Notes: generated by a model not told the origin, from the letters alone. A stretch of DNA of 64,000 nt from Paulownia fortunei (GCA_019321725.1 CM033120.1:12120278-12184277), one strand, 5' to 3'; positions 24,725-38,558 are shown, counted from the stretch's first letter. A program made the numbers and translations.

Positions 24725-26120
24725 ATTGCTTGTTTGCAAACAGAGATGGGATTTGAAATGATGATGAATTAGGGAGTTCAAATGAATTTGCAAAACTTGT
24801 TCTTGATTTCTCAAGTTATAATGGTTTTAGTTATTTTCAAATTTAACGTCATATATCATTAATTAGTTTATTTGTTAAAAATGAAATTTTATATGATAAT
24901 ACAAATATAAAACTCAACTATATTATTTTGTAATTAGTTTATTTTAAAATTATAAAATTTCAATATTATAGTTTTAATATTTGTTCAAATATTTTAAAAA
25001 GTGCCATTAAACTGATGAATAAAATTATGCTTTCTTAGTTCGATAAAAAAATGCACTTTCATAATTTGAGGAGACAAAGTGAAACCATCATATGTTTTTA
25101 TGGATAAATGGTATTTGACTTTCCTAAATTTAGTTATTTCGACATGTTATCTCCAAAATCAATTTAAAAGCATATGATCCCCTTAATTTATATTTATTCA
25201 TTTGGTTCTGGCATTTTTGAATCAATTTTTCATCGAAATGCTTTCGTAAATCTTTTATAAATTGTAGTACTTTAGCTGTAAATAATCAATATAGAAACAT
25301 AATTATTACAGACATATTTTTATTTTTGTAGAAAACTTAGTAAAAATATTTTTAATTTTGAAAATGCTGGAAACATAAAATTTCATTTGGAAATGCATGA
25401 AAAGAAATAAAATTAATGGTATATTTGAAAATAAATTTTAAAAATAAAAATATATTGTATTTTCAATAAAAATAGATAAAACAAATATATTTTTAAAATT
25501 TTAAATAATACAAGATAGAAAGAAGTCATTTGAAAAAGAAAACAAACGTACCCTGTTCTTCGTAGTTGTAGACTTTTGGGTTTCTAGTATGTGCAAACAG
25601 TACTTCACTGAGAATATTTTGGTAACAAATTCAGTTAGCAGCTGTGCGGATGTTTTTTTATGTTGCTTGGACGACACTTTGATATTTATAACATTATTCA
25701 GAACTCTGTGGAACAAATTTTGGTTGTTTCTATGAAACCAGTACTCAATTAAAGTTTTTTATTCTTCAGAGTTCTTGCTTTGCTTACCATTTTTCTTATG
25801 TATGTCTACATGACCGGGGTCTGCACGGGTCTGAGATCTAGGGTTGACTGGGGGCTGCTGTAGGTGGAGGAGGAGGAGGAACAATTAGGTATAATACATG
25901 TATTATTCATCGAACATTGATTTATTATTCATTGAATGTTTTAATAATTAAAATAGACATTTTTCTATCATTTATATACTTATTATATTGTTTATCGAAT
26001 ATAACATCTTAAAAAGTGAAAAAGGTAAAACAAAAGAATAAATTAAAACATCGTGTCTGTATGAACATTTTATATATCTAATATGACTGAGAACTTCTTT
26101 AATCTTAATAAGTTTATCAG
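24725..26120. other. Intergenic DNA between the protease cluster and the copia element
   Basis: AT-rich DNA without a supported gene. A small GC-richer patch with a GGA triplet run occurs at about 25,810-25,885. No promoter or repeat could be assigned with confidence. Confidence 0.6.
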
Positions 26121-26125
26121 GTTCT

Positions 26126-26685
26126 TGTTACAAATTGAAGTTTTAAAACTTCAAAATCAAATTTACTCTTCATTATTTTTATAAAAGAAAAATAAATTTT
26201 GTAACCTCTTATTAACTTTTATAACACCCTATTTAACACCATTATTTTAAATTTATTTTTTTGTTGTTTCATGTTTAATCCTAAGACTATAAATAGGTGT
26301 CTTAGGGTTTAGGTAGAAATACACAACTATGTTTATATTTTATATATTTTACATATTATTTTCTATATTACATTGAACAATATGATAAGATCTTGTTCAT
26401 TAGTTTTCTTGTGATCGTGCTCATAATAAGAGACACCGACAGTAGCCTTCTTGGTTTTTGTCTTGGGGTGGTGGTAAGCAACCAGTATCTGTACGGAGGG
26501 GAAACCATCACGATTTTAGGACAACGTCAATTGGCGTGACTCCTATAGGCCAGTTATTTTATTTTTAATAGTTTATATGTTTTTAACATTATTATAAATG
26601 ATATACATTTTTGTAATTTATTTGGGTCAAAGTAATTTTTATTTGCATGAAAATCAATTTCATTAAATTTAAAATATTCACAACA
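26126..26685 (+). repeat. 5' LTR of the copia element
   Basis: 560 bp, beginning TGTTACAAATTG and ending ATTCACAACA. It matches the 3' LTR along its length except for about 120 bp (near 26,326-26,450) absent from the 3' copy. It contains CTATAAATAGG, a likely LTR promoter TATA box. Confidence 0.93.
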
Positions 26686-27079
26686 ATCTAAGATTGTGAT
26701 TATTTGTTATATTTGATTAATCATTTTTTTTCATATTATGTTAATTTGAAATTTCTTACATTTATGAAAGGATAAACTATTTCAATAACCATTAACTGAT
26801 TTTACATATTGTGCATTTTAACTATAATTAAAAAAAATTATATTGTATTAATTTATTGCACTTTAAAGTGGACTGTCAAAAGAATTGCATGTTACAAAAA
26901 TAAAAAAGTTTTTCTCCAGTTCTATATGTTAGTTCTATATGTTATTTGCTGCAAAATTGATTTTACATTATTGAATATTTGTTTATTGATATCACTATTG
27001 ACTTCTACAGTTATATTTTGCTCATTGTCCTTTTCTTTGCCTAATTAATCCCTAGCTAACTATAATTAAAAAAAAATAG

Positions 27080-28036
27080 CATCTTATGAAACCACTAGTA
27101 CTGTTAAACCAGAGAAGTTTAATAGGTTAAATTTTAAAAAATGACAAAACCAAATGAGATATTAGTTAACTATACTTGAGTTTATTTATGTCATAGATGA
27201 AAATATTGAATTAAACCATTGGCATACCCTTGCACAATTAGATTATCATTATCGTAATCGTATCCTTAGTGCCGGTCGGAAAGGCTTTATGATGTGTTTC
27301 ATACTATCACTGCTAAAGAACTTTAGGATACCTCAAAAGTTGAATATAGGATTGATGATACAGGAATAGAAATATTTTATGCCTCTACTTTTACAAATTA
27401 TACTATGGTTGATGAAAAATCCATTAATGAACAAATTCATGAATTTCAAGATTTGTTAAGGCCTCTAGAAGATATTGGGTCAAAGTTTAATGAAGAATGT
27501 AAAATTTTATATTTAATTGATAAGCTTCCACTATCTTGGTCTAATTTTGCTAGAGGTCTAAAACATCAACAAGGGACTTTGACTTTGACTCAAGTTTTTA
27601 AGTTATTAAGAATAGAGTAATAATATAGAATGAATGTTATAAAAAAAAAGAGATGAAAGTTAAGGTCAACTTAATCGAGTATAAAATGAATAACAATGAA
27701 ATTAAATTTAAACCTAGAGGCAATAATTTAAGAATAATCAAAAGGGTTGGAGACAAGACTATCGTCATAATAATAATGCTCAACCTAAGAATAAAAAACT
27801 TAGGGATGATAAAGGCAATCGAAAGGAAGAAAGACTATACTACATATGTGGAAGGACCAAATCATTTAGTTAGAGATTGTTACCATAAGAAAATTGAGAA
27901 ATTCATCCCTAAGTTCAACTCTAAGCATAAAAGTCAACAAAGTCAAATGAATATGTTGGTTGAAGGGGAACCATCTATCAGATTAGAATCCATATATCCT
28001 TTAGTGAACTTTACATATCAAAATAATGATTGGTGA
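27080..28036 (+). pseudogene. Copia gag remnant
   Basis: The start region resembles the usual KPEKFNRLNF opening, but the following Trp codon is a stop. Residues from 27405-27620 (INEQIHEFQDLLRPLEDIG, LPLSWSNFARGL) match the gag domain of copia elements. The CCHC zinc knuckle at about 27,835-27,895 is split by a frameshift: YYICG is in one frame and GPNHLVRDC in the next. Coding capacity is lost. Confidence 0.85.
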
Positions 28037-29040
28037 GTAGACTTAAAAACTAATATACACGTTTGTTTTGATAAATCAAAATTTAAATCCTATCAAAACT
28101 CAAGTGGAGGAAGCGTGATACTAGGAAAAAATACTGTTGAACAAATATATGGGATTGGAAGTATTGATCTAAAGATAACTTCTAGAAAGATTCTGACTCT
28201 TGATGTAGTGCGGCATATGCCTGAAGTTAGAAGGAATTTAGTTAGTGGATTTTGTTTAGTTCAAAGTGATTACATATTAGTTATAGAGTCAAATAAAGTT
28301 TTAATTACTATTAGTTGGGAAATGATTTGTAAATGATGGCTTATTTAAGTTGAATGTTATGAATGATATTAATGAAAGTTTTAATTTGATTTTTAATATT
28401 CAATCTAGTGTTTTATGGCATGAAATATTGGGACATGTAAGTAACAAAAAGGTTAAAAGACTTATGGATCTAAATTTGATTCCAAAATCTCAAGTAAATA
28501 TTGATTATAAGTGTAAAATATGTGTACAACCAAAACAAACAAGAAGATCTTATCAATCAGTTCTTAGAAATTCAAATATTTTGGAACTTATTCATAGTGA
28601 TGTATATAATTTTAATAGATCTAGAGGTGGAAATAAGTATTTTGTAATCTTTATAGATGATTTTTCTAAGTATTGTTATGTTATCTCATCAAATCTAAAG
28701 ATTAAATTTTTGACAAGTTTAAGGTTTATAAAACTGAAGTTGAGAATCAAGTAGAGAAAAGGATTAAGAAACTTAGGTCTCATAGAGGAGGAGAATATTC
28801 TTCAGGAGAGTTGACAAAATTTTGTAAAAATAGTGGTATAATGCATGGGTTTACATCTCCTTATTCACCGCAATCAAATGATATAATTGAAAGGAAAAAT
28901 AGAACTTTGATGGAGATGGTTAATGCAATGTTGTTAAATTCTGGAGCACTTGGGAACTTGTGGAGAAAAGCTATTTTGTCTTCTTATTTTATATTAAATC
29001 GTGTGGTTGTTAAAATAATGGAAAAAAAGTCCTTATGAAT
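28037..29040 (+). pseudogene. Copia protease and integrase remnant
   Basis: The protease start keeps NIHVC, but the catalytic DSGA is replaced by DLKT just after a stop codon. The integrase zinc-binding HHCC module is visible (LWHEILGHVS, then CKICVQPK). The catalytic core shows ELIHSDVY and FIDDFSKY (two Asp), and SPYSPQSNDIIERKNRT with the Glu. Frames change at about 28,330 and 28,755. Confidence 0.85.
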
Positions 29041-29459
29041 TATAAAAAAAGAGAGCTTCAAGACTAAATTTTCTTAAAGTATGGGGGTATCTAGCAAAAG
29101 TAGTTATACTTGAATTTAAGAGGAAGAAAAAAGGATCTAAAACTGTAGATATTGTTTTTATTGAATATGCTCAAAATAGCACAAATAGATCTTTAATGGT
29201 AAATTTTTAAATTAATGGAATTTCTAATGATATAGTTATTGAGGCTAGAGATGCTACATATTTTGAGGATATTTTTTTTTTAAATTAGAATTTCATATGA
29301 GTCATGTATGTCCAAACTTGAATCTTCTAGAAGTGAATCATCTATTAGTATAATTTTAGAAAATAGGGAAGAAAATCTATGGAATTGAGGAGAAGTAAGA
29401 AACTAAGGTCAAGAAGAATTTTGGAGATGATTTTATCACATTTTTAGTTGAAAGATATC

Positions 29460-30970
29460 CACAAACTTATTAGGAAGCAATATCTTCTATGGATGCACAT
29501 TTTTGGAAAGAAGCTATCAATTATGAATATAATTCTATTATTCAAAATAAAAATTTGGTTTTATCTTATCTACCTCCTACTAAACCATGATGTTAATGGA
29601 TTTTTAAAAATAAGTTAAAATTGATGGCTCAATAGATAAGTACAAAGCAAGTTAGTAGTGAAAGGATATACACGACAAGATGAAATAGATTACTTTGATA
29701 CTTATTTTTATGTTGCTAGGATTTCAAATATTAGGATTTTATTGGCTTTAGCCTTTATACATAAGTTAACGATACATCAAATGGATGTTAAGACTATATT
29801 TTTAAATGGAGAGTTACTAAAGGTTTTAAGATTAAAGGACAAGATCATAAGGTATGTAAGTTAGTGAAATCTTTATATGGTTTGAAGTAAGCTCCCAAAC
29901 AGTGGCTTGAAAATTTTAATAAAGTTATACAAGGTTATGGATTTAGATCAAATAAATACGATAGATGTATATATTGCAAGGAGAAAAAAGGTGCATATGT
30001 GATATTATGTTTGTATGTGGATGATATATTAATTTTTGGGTCTAATTTAGACTTTATTAAAAATGTGAAAAATTATTTGTCTAATAACTTTGAAATGAAG
30101 GATTTAGAAGAAACTTATATAATTTTAGGTATAAAGGTTAGTAGAACTGAAGAAGGCATTTTCTTGAATCAATATGATTCTATTGAAAAGTTTTTGAGAA
30201 AATTCAATTATTATGATTGTAAGTCAGTTTCTATTTCTTATGATCCAAATGTACATTTACACAAAAACTTGGGTAAACCTATATCTCAATTGAAATATTT
30301 TCAAATAATTGGATCATTATTATATTTCACCAATAGGACTCGATCTGATATTTCTTATGTAGTTGGGAGACTTAGTAGATATACTCATAATCCTAGTAAG
30401 GATCATTGGAATGTTATAGAAAGAATTCTTAAGTATGTTAAAGGAACTCTAAATTATTCTTTATGTTATAAAGGTTTTGCAAATGTACTTGAAGGATATA
30501 GAGATGCTAATTGGATTACTGATAACTCTGAAATTAAATCTACTAGTGGATTTATTTTTATATTGGGTGGAACAACAATAACTCGGGGATCTAAGAAATA
30601 AACTGTTATATACTATGGAAGCTGAGTTAATAATTTAGATACAACTTGTACAACTGTCAAATGGTGGAGAGATTTATTACTTGATATCCCATTGGTATAT
30701 AAACCTTTATCCGCTATTTCTATACATTGTGATTGTAAGGTTGTGATTGATATTGTGAAGCAGACACATTCTAATAAGAAAATGAATAGATACTTACAAG
30801 CAAGATACAAAAGTGTGAAGTCTTTATTGAAGAACAATGTGCTATATCTTAATTTTGTGAAGTTTGAAAAAAACTTGGCAGATAATTGTACCAAGATTTA
30901 CCTAATAAAGGTGTATTTGAATCATCGAGGGGATGGGCATAAGCCACAAGTGAGTCACCTCCGAGAGTAG
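29460..30970 (+). pseudogene. Copia reverse transcriptase and RNase H remnant
   Basis: RT motifs include KGYTRQDEIDYFDTYF, HQMDVKTIFLNGEL and LYVDDILIFGSN (the YVDD catalytic box, 30,014 on). RNase H follows with GYRDANW, STSGFIF and, after a stop at about 30,600, CDCKVVIDIV and ENLADNC-like segments. At least three stops or frameshifts separate these pieces. Confidence 0.88.
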
Positions 30971-31515
30971 CCTAACCTTTGTGATTGAAGACCCTATGAA
31001 GAAGGTTCAATAGGTAGAAACAACCTGTAATGCGTGACTCATTTAACACTATTTTTGAGAAGAGAATCTTCTTCCCATCCCTATGGTGATAGTGCATTAT
31101 AGTGTGATATTAGGTTGGACCTTGACCTTTTAATGAGATCAAGACGGGAATTCCACAAAGTATAGGTCATAAGTACCCTTGGAAGTTTAACCTAAATAAG
31201 AGTTGTCATGAGACTGTAGTTATAAATTTAGGTTGACTCTAGATACTCATGATAATCAGATCACAGTGCATGGCCATTAACAGTGCTAATCCGCTTTAAA
31301 CAAATACCAATGTTGATACTATGTATGTGATGTATTGAAGTTTGGCTAAAGGACCTAATTCAAAGCGTACTCCATTATGATTTTCTCAAATGAAAATCAT
31401 TAACACTAAGTATAGACTTAAACCTGGAAGGCTCCTACACCCATTGCATAGTATCCAATTGTTCTATTATATTTTCTCGTATATATAATTTAAAGTTTTA
31501 AACATTGTGGGGGAT

Positions 31516-31947
31516 TGTTACAATTTGAAAATTTAAAACTTCAAAATCAAATTTACTCTTTATTATTAAAAATAAATTTTGTAACATCCTATTAACTTTT
31601 GTAACACCCCATTTAACACCATTATTTTGAATTTAATTTTTTATTGTTTTATGTTTAATCCTATCACTATAAATAGGTGTCCTAGGGTCTAGGTAGAAAT
31701 ACATAATAATTTTTGAGTTTTATCTTGAGGTGGTGGTGAGCCGTCAGTACCTGTACGGAGGGGAAGCCATTACGATCTTAGGACAACGTCAAGTGGCGTA
31801 ACTCTTACAAACCAGCTGTTTTATTTTTAATAGTTTATATATTTTTAAAATTATTATAAGTTATATGCATTCTTTTGATTTATTTGCGTCGAAATATTTT
31901 TTTTTTCATGAAATTTATTTTCATTAAAATTTAAAATATTCACAACA
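31516..31947 (+). repeat. 3' LTR of the copia element
   Basis: 432 bp, beginning TGTTACAATTTG and ending ATTCACAACA. It is shorter than the 5' LTR because about 120 bp between AGAAATACATA and GTTTTATCTTG is missing. Many point differences from the 5' LTR indicate an old insertion. Confidence 0.93.
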
Positions 31948-32453
31948 GTTCTTTTCTGATCTTTCTTAGAGATTATATACATGTGTATTCACTGTCAGTT
32001 GCATCTCTTCAAGTTTCCAACATGAACGCCTGCACTTCTCTATGCTAAAATGGATGTTTAATTAAGATGTTCATTGTCTTTTTATTATGTCGAAGTAGAT
32101 TACTAGGATTGGTATTGTTTGGCAATGAACTTTAAATATACTTCTTAAATCAATTTTTACACAAAATTTTATTTTAGTATTTGTTACTTGGTATGTATTC
32201 TATTCTAATATAAGATAATAAATAAGTCGAGAAACTACATTATGAAAACGAAGTAAGTTTAGCTACATCCAACTAAATAATATGGCAAGTATAATTATAA
32301 TTGTACTATGATTGATAACTCTATTTAGAATATATATACTAATTAAAAAAGGCCACACACTTAACATGTGATTAATTTAAATTCAACAAACTTGAATATG
32401 ATATTTATATGTATATGTGTTTGTTCCAAGGTTCTTTTCACAGGACGTATGTA

Positions 32454-32466
32454 TGTGTGTGTGTGT

Positions 32467-32540
<74 letters not shown>

Positions 32541-32557
32541 CTGTGTGTGTGTGTGTG
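32454..32557. repeat. Compound (TG)n(TA)n(TG)n microsatellite
   Basis: TG repeats pass into about 12 TA units and back into TG repeats, ending near TCTGTGTGTG. Open frames here on both strands are repetitive peptides without meaning. Confidence 0.95.
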
Positions 32558-32869
32558 TTTTCCAGGATTCCTTTCATTGTTGAATGATAGTGGACAGCCG
32601 TGCATGAACTAAGCTGAAGCCCACCTAGCCAAGAAAAAGCTGCTGATTTAATATTTTGAATCACCCCAACTTTTAGCTAAAATTTGATTCATCACATCAA
32701 TCTTTTTCTCTCCATTATTAGAGATATATTTTACTCACTTTTTAGCCTTTACTGCCACGAAAAAAAGGTAGGTGAAATATCTATCAGGGTAAAAAAAATT
32801 TCCAAAAAAGAAAAAGAAAAAAGGAAGATGAAAAGTTGAAGAGTTGAGAACATAATCAGGTTATTTACC

Positions 32870-33120
32870 ACAACAGAATTATTTTTAGGCGACCATAAAT
32901 TATTTACCAAAACCTTTCCTCGCTAATAAGGCAAAAATCATCGGTAGATGAAAAAAATTTGTCACAATAAAAGAGTCGGAAAATAATTCAGCGATGAATA
33001 TTTTGAATTTCATTATAAGTTTGCGATGAAATACCAACGTCGCTAAACTAAAAAAGTTGTCCTTAAAATTTGATTTTAGTAACGAAATATCTTAAAAAAT
33101 TTATCATTAAATTATTTAAA
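32870..33120. mobile_element. Possible CACTA-type subterminal repeat relic
   Basis: Several short motifs of the TCGCTAA / GCGATGAA / CGACC type recur in both orientations (CTCGCTAATAAG, TCAGCGATGAAT, TTTGCGATGAAA, ACGTCGCTAAAC). Such clusters are typical of the subterminal regions of CACTA elements. No CACTA terminus or transposase was found. Confidence 0.25.
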
Positions 33121-34620
33121 AATGTTATATCCAATAATAATATATCAAGTTTGTGAATAATTAACAAATAACCAATTTCTTATAAAATTTAACACTTTTT
33201 ATCATTCAAGCATTTGATATATATATACATTATATCTAGTGTAGCATGGATCTTATTCTTTGAAAAAATGGTGTAATTCTTCCTATGGGTCTTCTTGTTC
33301 TTTTTTGACGTTTTGCTAGCTTCAAATTATGGCGAGAAAATATATTTGCATGGAAAAAACATATATGTATATGTTTGGATTCCTTGTACTAGAAATGTTG
33401 TTGGGTTCTCGATTTGGAAACACGTTTGTTTATTTTATTTTTGATGATTTTATTTTTAAAATATTTAGAGGAAATACATATGGCAATTATAATTTTAAAA
33501 GCATACATCTTATTTAAATGCCTGCATACTGCTTTCAAAAAGTAAGGTTCAACTTTTGAAAGCACATTTTAATATACAATATCTGAAAATTAAGTTTTAA
33601 AAATAGAGAGAGCCTGTCTTTAGGTGCAGAAGCGATAATATTTATTTGATTAAAATTGTTTAGAATCACTTTGTCTAGAACTTTTTTTAAAAGAATAAAT
33701 ATTGATATTTTAAAAACTGCAGAATCAAAGTTAATTATTAGCTAAAAATAATGAATAAAGAGCTGTACTTGTACACATTTTTCATGAACCCTTGCAACGC
33801 TTTCATCCAAGAGCATGTTTCTTGAGTGCTTAATTATTTAATACAAACAAATCAAATATATTTTTCCAAAAAAAAATAAAATTCTAAAGCACCATGGGAA
33901 CTCGTCTTGTCATACTTTATCTCTCGCTAATAGAAATATATTTTTACTTTCACACAAAAAATAAGAAAAAATATTTAATAATATTTCAAAAAATATATTA
34001 TTAAAAACATAAATTGAATCCTAAAATTACCATGAAATTTTGTGTCGAATTTCACTCTCAATGTAATTAAGATCTTAAGCTATCTCGAGCAACTTCTTTA
34101 ATTTTTGTACGTGACATAAAATTATTGTTAACTTTAAATCAATAAAAATTGAAAAAATATTTTTTTATTAAGGTACAATACAAAATAAAAATGAGACAAG
34201 TATGTTAATTCTTATACATGAATGCAAGCTTACATATTTCAATTTCAGTGATATTAATATACATAAAAAAAAATTAAAACACCATGGCCATCCAATACTT
34301 TTCATCATCATATCATGGTATACTGTATTAATCTCAAAAAAGAAGAAGAGGAAGATCAATTTCAATTCCTATTAGATCCTCTATTGTTTTGATTGGTTTA
34401 TCAGTCAATTCCATAAAATTTATTGCAGATATTAAGTAGTTTTCATAGGTAAAATATGGTCTGGACCTTAATGGGTTTGTCCACATGAAAATGAAAGAAA
34501 TTAATTTCCTTTGTCGATTTTGTACTGAGTGTATGTGCATTGAATTTTTTTAAAATTTTATATCCAATAATATATATCGAATATATATATATATATCATC
34601 ATATATTTACATACACTTGC

Positions 34621-34654
<34 letters not shown>

Positions 34655-34947
34655 GAGTGTAAAATATTTGGTGAAATTTATGCCAATTGTTTCATTACTT
34701 AAGATTTGTTTTTTAATTAACCTAATTTAGGACAAAAAGATCATGTCATTTGTTATCAACGCATGTGCCATAATGTCATTAGGGGTCGTGATTATGACTA
34801 ATTAATATCAAATGAGACAAAATGTAATATCACAGATAATGACAGATTATGACTAGGAATTGGAGTATTTTCCTCTCACGCCTTTGCCTCCCAAATTGAC
34901 TTTAAGAAAAGAAAGCATTACACTAAAAAATGTTAAGAAAAATAATT

Positions 34948-35142
34948 TTAGTTGTTTGGTTGCTGTACAAATATTGAGAAAAAAAAATTCAAGGGAAAAT
35001 TTTATGTAATTCGAGAAACTTATTTTCTTCACAAAAATGTGAGGAAAATGAGGGAAAAGTCTCCGGAAATTATTATTTGCTCATTGCTTTTCTTATACTC
35101 ATTGTTTTCCTCTTTATTTTCCATTAACAACCAAACAAACTT
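34948..35142. mobile_element. Possible short hAT-like MITE
   Basis: TTGTTTGGTTG (34952-34962) and its exact reverse complement CAACCAAACAA (35128-35138) bracket about 165 bp. TTTGGTTG-type ends are common in small plant hAT or Harbinger MITEs. No target duplication was identified. Confidence 0.35.
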
Positions 35143-38100
35143 GAGATTTTGTCATCAAAATGATCCAAATTCATATAACATTATAAGAAAAAAGAATATT
35201 TGTAAGCAATAATATGAAAGTTGTCACTAATAATATGTAAGAAATGATTTTTTTATTTTTATTTTTGTCATGACTATGGTTCTTACAAAATTACAATTAG
35301 TGATAGTATTTAAGTTATCATTATTAATAGTCAATAATATATATAAGTGACAAAAAAAATTATCAATAGTGAATTGTGAAATATTTTATTGCCACTATAC
35401 ATGCGTTATTAATTATCTACAGTAATATTATGAACATAATTCTTGTTTTTAATATATATTAATAATAAATACCACTTAATATCTTATAACTACTATTTTT
35501 TTTGTGTGTAAGAATTATATGAATATGTTAATTGCTATCCAAGTGAATTTGTGTGTTGCATTGTCATGAACAAGAGGAATTAGCTTGGCGGACAGTGGAT
35601 ATTTTTTAAGCACGTGATTGACTAATAAAAAAATGAGCTATCAACAAAAATTAAAAATAATTATGCCATATATTACAGGCTAAATTTTATCTTTTTTAAA
35701 TTTTTTATTTTGGTAAAGGATTATTGCAGTTAAATTACAAGAAATTATGGCTTTTATGGCATGAATATAACAAATAAATGATCAATAATATGCTTTTTAA
35801 ATAGGGTCACTTATGTTGTCTATATTAGCATTCATAATGTGTTGTTTTTTTATAATATGCCGACACTCAAAAAAGTTATTTTCTATGTTGTCTAAACGCT
35901 TTGGCAAGAATGAATTTAACATGGTATTTGATGTGTTTAAAAATTATAAAAAAAATAAAACTATATTCTAATTATGTGTCACGAGAATTTCTCGCATACT
36001 ACAGGAGCTTTTCCATATTTTGTAAGCCCTAGTTGTTATGAAAAAAATAATAAAAAATTTGTAAAACTAATTAAATATTGACATTTATTCTCTTATTATT
36101 TTTTTCTCTCTCCTTGAAAGTTTCAATTTTTATTTTTTTTTGAAAATTTTTAAATTTTATCTCGGTGGACGTGTCAATCTTATTATACATTTATACACAT
36201 TTTCACACACACACACACATATATATAAGTGTAAAATATATAAATACTATAAAATATATAGTAAAATATAAATTGCACATATCCAATTCTATCATATCTT
36301 AGACCCATTTATAATAAAATAATACAAAGTTCAAACAGTGACATGAAACAAAGCATCCAAAGCACAAAAGCAAAATAGTTTCCAACGATAAATAAACAAA
36401 ACAACATTAGAAAGTACATCCACAAACTTACTATACAAGAAAGATGCAAAACCCAATAGTAACTAAAAAAACTGGAGAACTTATTTTTTCTTTATTTTGA
36501 CACTTATATATAAATAATTGTTAGTTATGCTGCGATTCCTATCTAAAACTTTCAAGAATCTCTATTTTATATTTATGTCTTATGTTATTTCTATACTGTA
36601 TCATGTCTATTTCCCCACATTTATGGCCTTATACTTTTTTATGTTTTAGAACATCAATTGAGGATCAGCTGAGGTTGAACTCCAAACATCACACCACAAC
36701 CAAAATAGATAACACCACACAGACAAGAGTTGGTACACTTGCATTGTAAGTTATGTCCAGTAACTGTACACATTAACTATTCACTTACCATATAAAAAAA
36801 TCTAGTGAACGGTCGGAGGTTTAAATTCTTATAGAATTAGAGATATGTCGTGTTTGTTGCTTTTTTGAGATTTCATTTACGTAACATAAAGACAAGTTCT
36901 CGAATATCTACTCTAAATGTGTATAAAGGAAAAGTCGTCATTTCTCATTATTATTAAAGGAAAGCGTGAAATTTAGGTTACACAAAAAAAGTAAAAATCT
37001 AATAAATATGTAATTACCAAAATCTCCTGGTGGATAGGACACTGCAAAGGTTTCCCATCTAACTCTAAGTCTATTCCCAGTTTGGCATGTACTCAAAATG
37101 TTGAGATTTTCTTGACAAAAACAATCTTCAACCAGATTGTCTTCCAAACAGCCACATCCATACTTGTCCCATTGTCTCAGAGACGCCACTCGTTTATTAA
37201 ATGCGTCAACTATCCAAACTCATAAATTCTAACCCGCCCAATCGCAATTCATATCATCTATTCAATATTTTGTCAGAATTTTGTATCATTATGTTATATG
37301 TATATTATTAATTTTAAGTGTATATTTAAAAAATATTTTATACATATATTATATATATATTTATATAAAATATAATACAAAATTAAAATAAAAAATATAA
37401 ACTAGCCCAATCCACAATTGACATTATAATTAGTATTTCATTTGGTTTCACTTAAATAGTGAAAGACAAGTTAATTTATATTTAACCATATAATTGGTTC
37501 ACAAGAATGATTAACAGTATCATAATGTAATTAAATCGAATTTAGATTAAAATTTTAACATGAAACTGATCAAGCACTTGCTTAACGGATCCTTTCTTGT
37601 GGACACTACATTCCTTAGTATGTACTAGATACACATTTATCATATAATTATACATAATAACACATAATATATATAAATATATAAAAAATATATAATGATA
37701 TATAAACCCGATATACATTCACCAAATATAACATTTTCTAAACAAAGCATACACGGTGTGAACCCGTGTCTATAAGACAACATGAGGAGTTACGGATACA
37801 CCCCCTGACCTATTCTATTTCCTGCTTGTATCAAACAGCATATTTTCCACAAGATCCACATAATTGTGTTTTTAATTCCGGGCTTTGCTCTATGGTCAAT
37901 TTATCACTATTTTTCTCCTCTGCCTCCTCTCTAAAGTCATTATTTTTCTCTTTCAAACTCGTATTTTTCTTCTTCCAAAGCTAAAACGAGCATCATCCCT
38001 TCTCCAATCTGACGCCAACGGACCCATTTCTGAGCTCAAAAGCCCACGTAAAAGAACCCACTTCAAAAGTTCCTCTACTCTCTATCTTTGGGAAACCTCC

Positions 38101-38558
38101 ACCCAAGAGTCCATCAATTTGAAAATTCCAAATCATAACATATAAAGACTTTTCTTTGCAATGCTATACCTCAGATTGAACACGAGGAAGTTTCTGTACA
38201 GGGTGGGTGTGTTTTCCGGGTTTGTTCGTGTCCTTTTATGTGTTTATAAATTCCCGTCCCATTTTTAAATTCATGATTTACAGCCCTCTATTGAATCACC
38301 TGTTTTAAGAATCTTTTATTAATTTTCAAAACTTTAAAAAGGTAGATTTTTTTTTTCTGCTTATCGTTCTGAAGTTTCAAACGTGTCTTCTCTTTGGGCG
38401 TAAACTTTTGTGATCCCACTCAAAGATTCTAACTTTTGTTTGACCTTCTGCTTTGGACCCATACAAACACGCGCATACGTGTCTGTATCTATACGTATAC
38501 ATGTGTATGTAAAGATTTATACGAATGGTATGAACATTTTCTCGGGTTTTGGTTTCAG

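Larger units (their letters stand above)
26126..31947 (+). mobile_element. Ty1/copia LTR-retrotransposon, degenerate
   Basis: A full-length element: 5' LTR 26126-26685, internal region 26686-31515, 3' LTR 31516-31947, flanked by the identical 5-mer GTTCT at 26121-26125 and 31948-31952. LTRs start TGTTACAA and end CACAACA. A purine tract (TGTGGGGGAT) sits directly before the 3' LTR. Internal domains are ordered gag, protease, integrase, reverse transcriptase, RNase H; integrase ahead of RT defines copia rather than gypsy. Stop codons and frameshifts break every domain, so it is not autonomous. No standard tRNA-Met primer-binding site follows the 5' LTR. Confidence 0.95.
31953..38150. other. 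Intergenic DNA, copia element to GIL1-like gene (part 1)
   Basis: AT-rich DNA with no supported gene. It contains the compound microsatellite at 32.45 kb, a possible CACTA-type relic at about 32.87-33.12 kb, a TA microsatellite at about 34,580-34,650 and a small inverted-repeat element at 34.95 kb. Sequence of higher complexity occurs at about 36,940-37,190 and 37,740-38,150, but neither matches a gene I recognise. Confidence 0.55.

Noticed and set aside
24314..24814. 166-residue minus-strand open frame
   Set aside because: It is antisense to the conserved C-terminal lobe of protease copy 3. A similar antisense frame lies over copy 2. No domain was recognised, and the sense-strand gene explains the sequence.
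30970..31515. Non-coding stretch before the 3' LTR considered as an extra gene (env-like)
   Set aside because: All frames are short and no membrane or coat domain is visible. It is the usual untranslated tail of a copia element.
32368..32664. Open frames with repeated Cys-Val or Thr-His
   Set aside because: They are translations of the TG/TA microsatellite.
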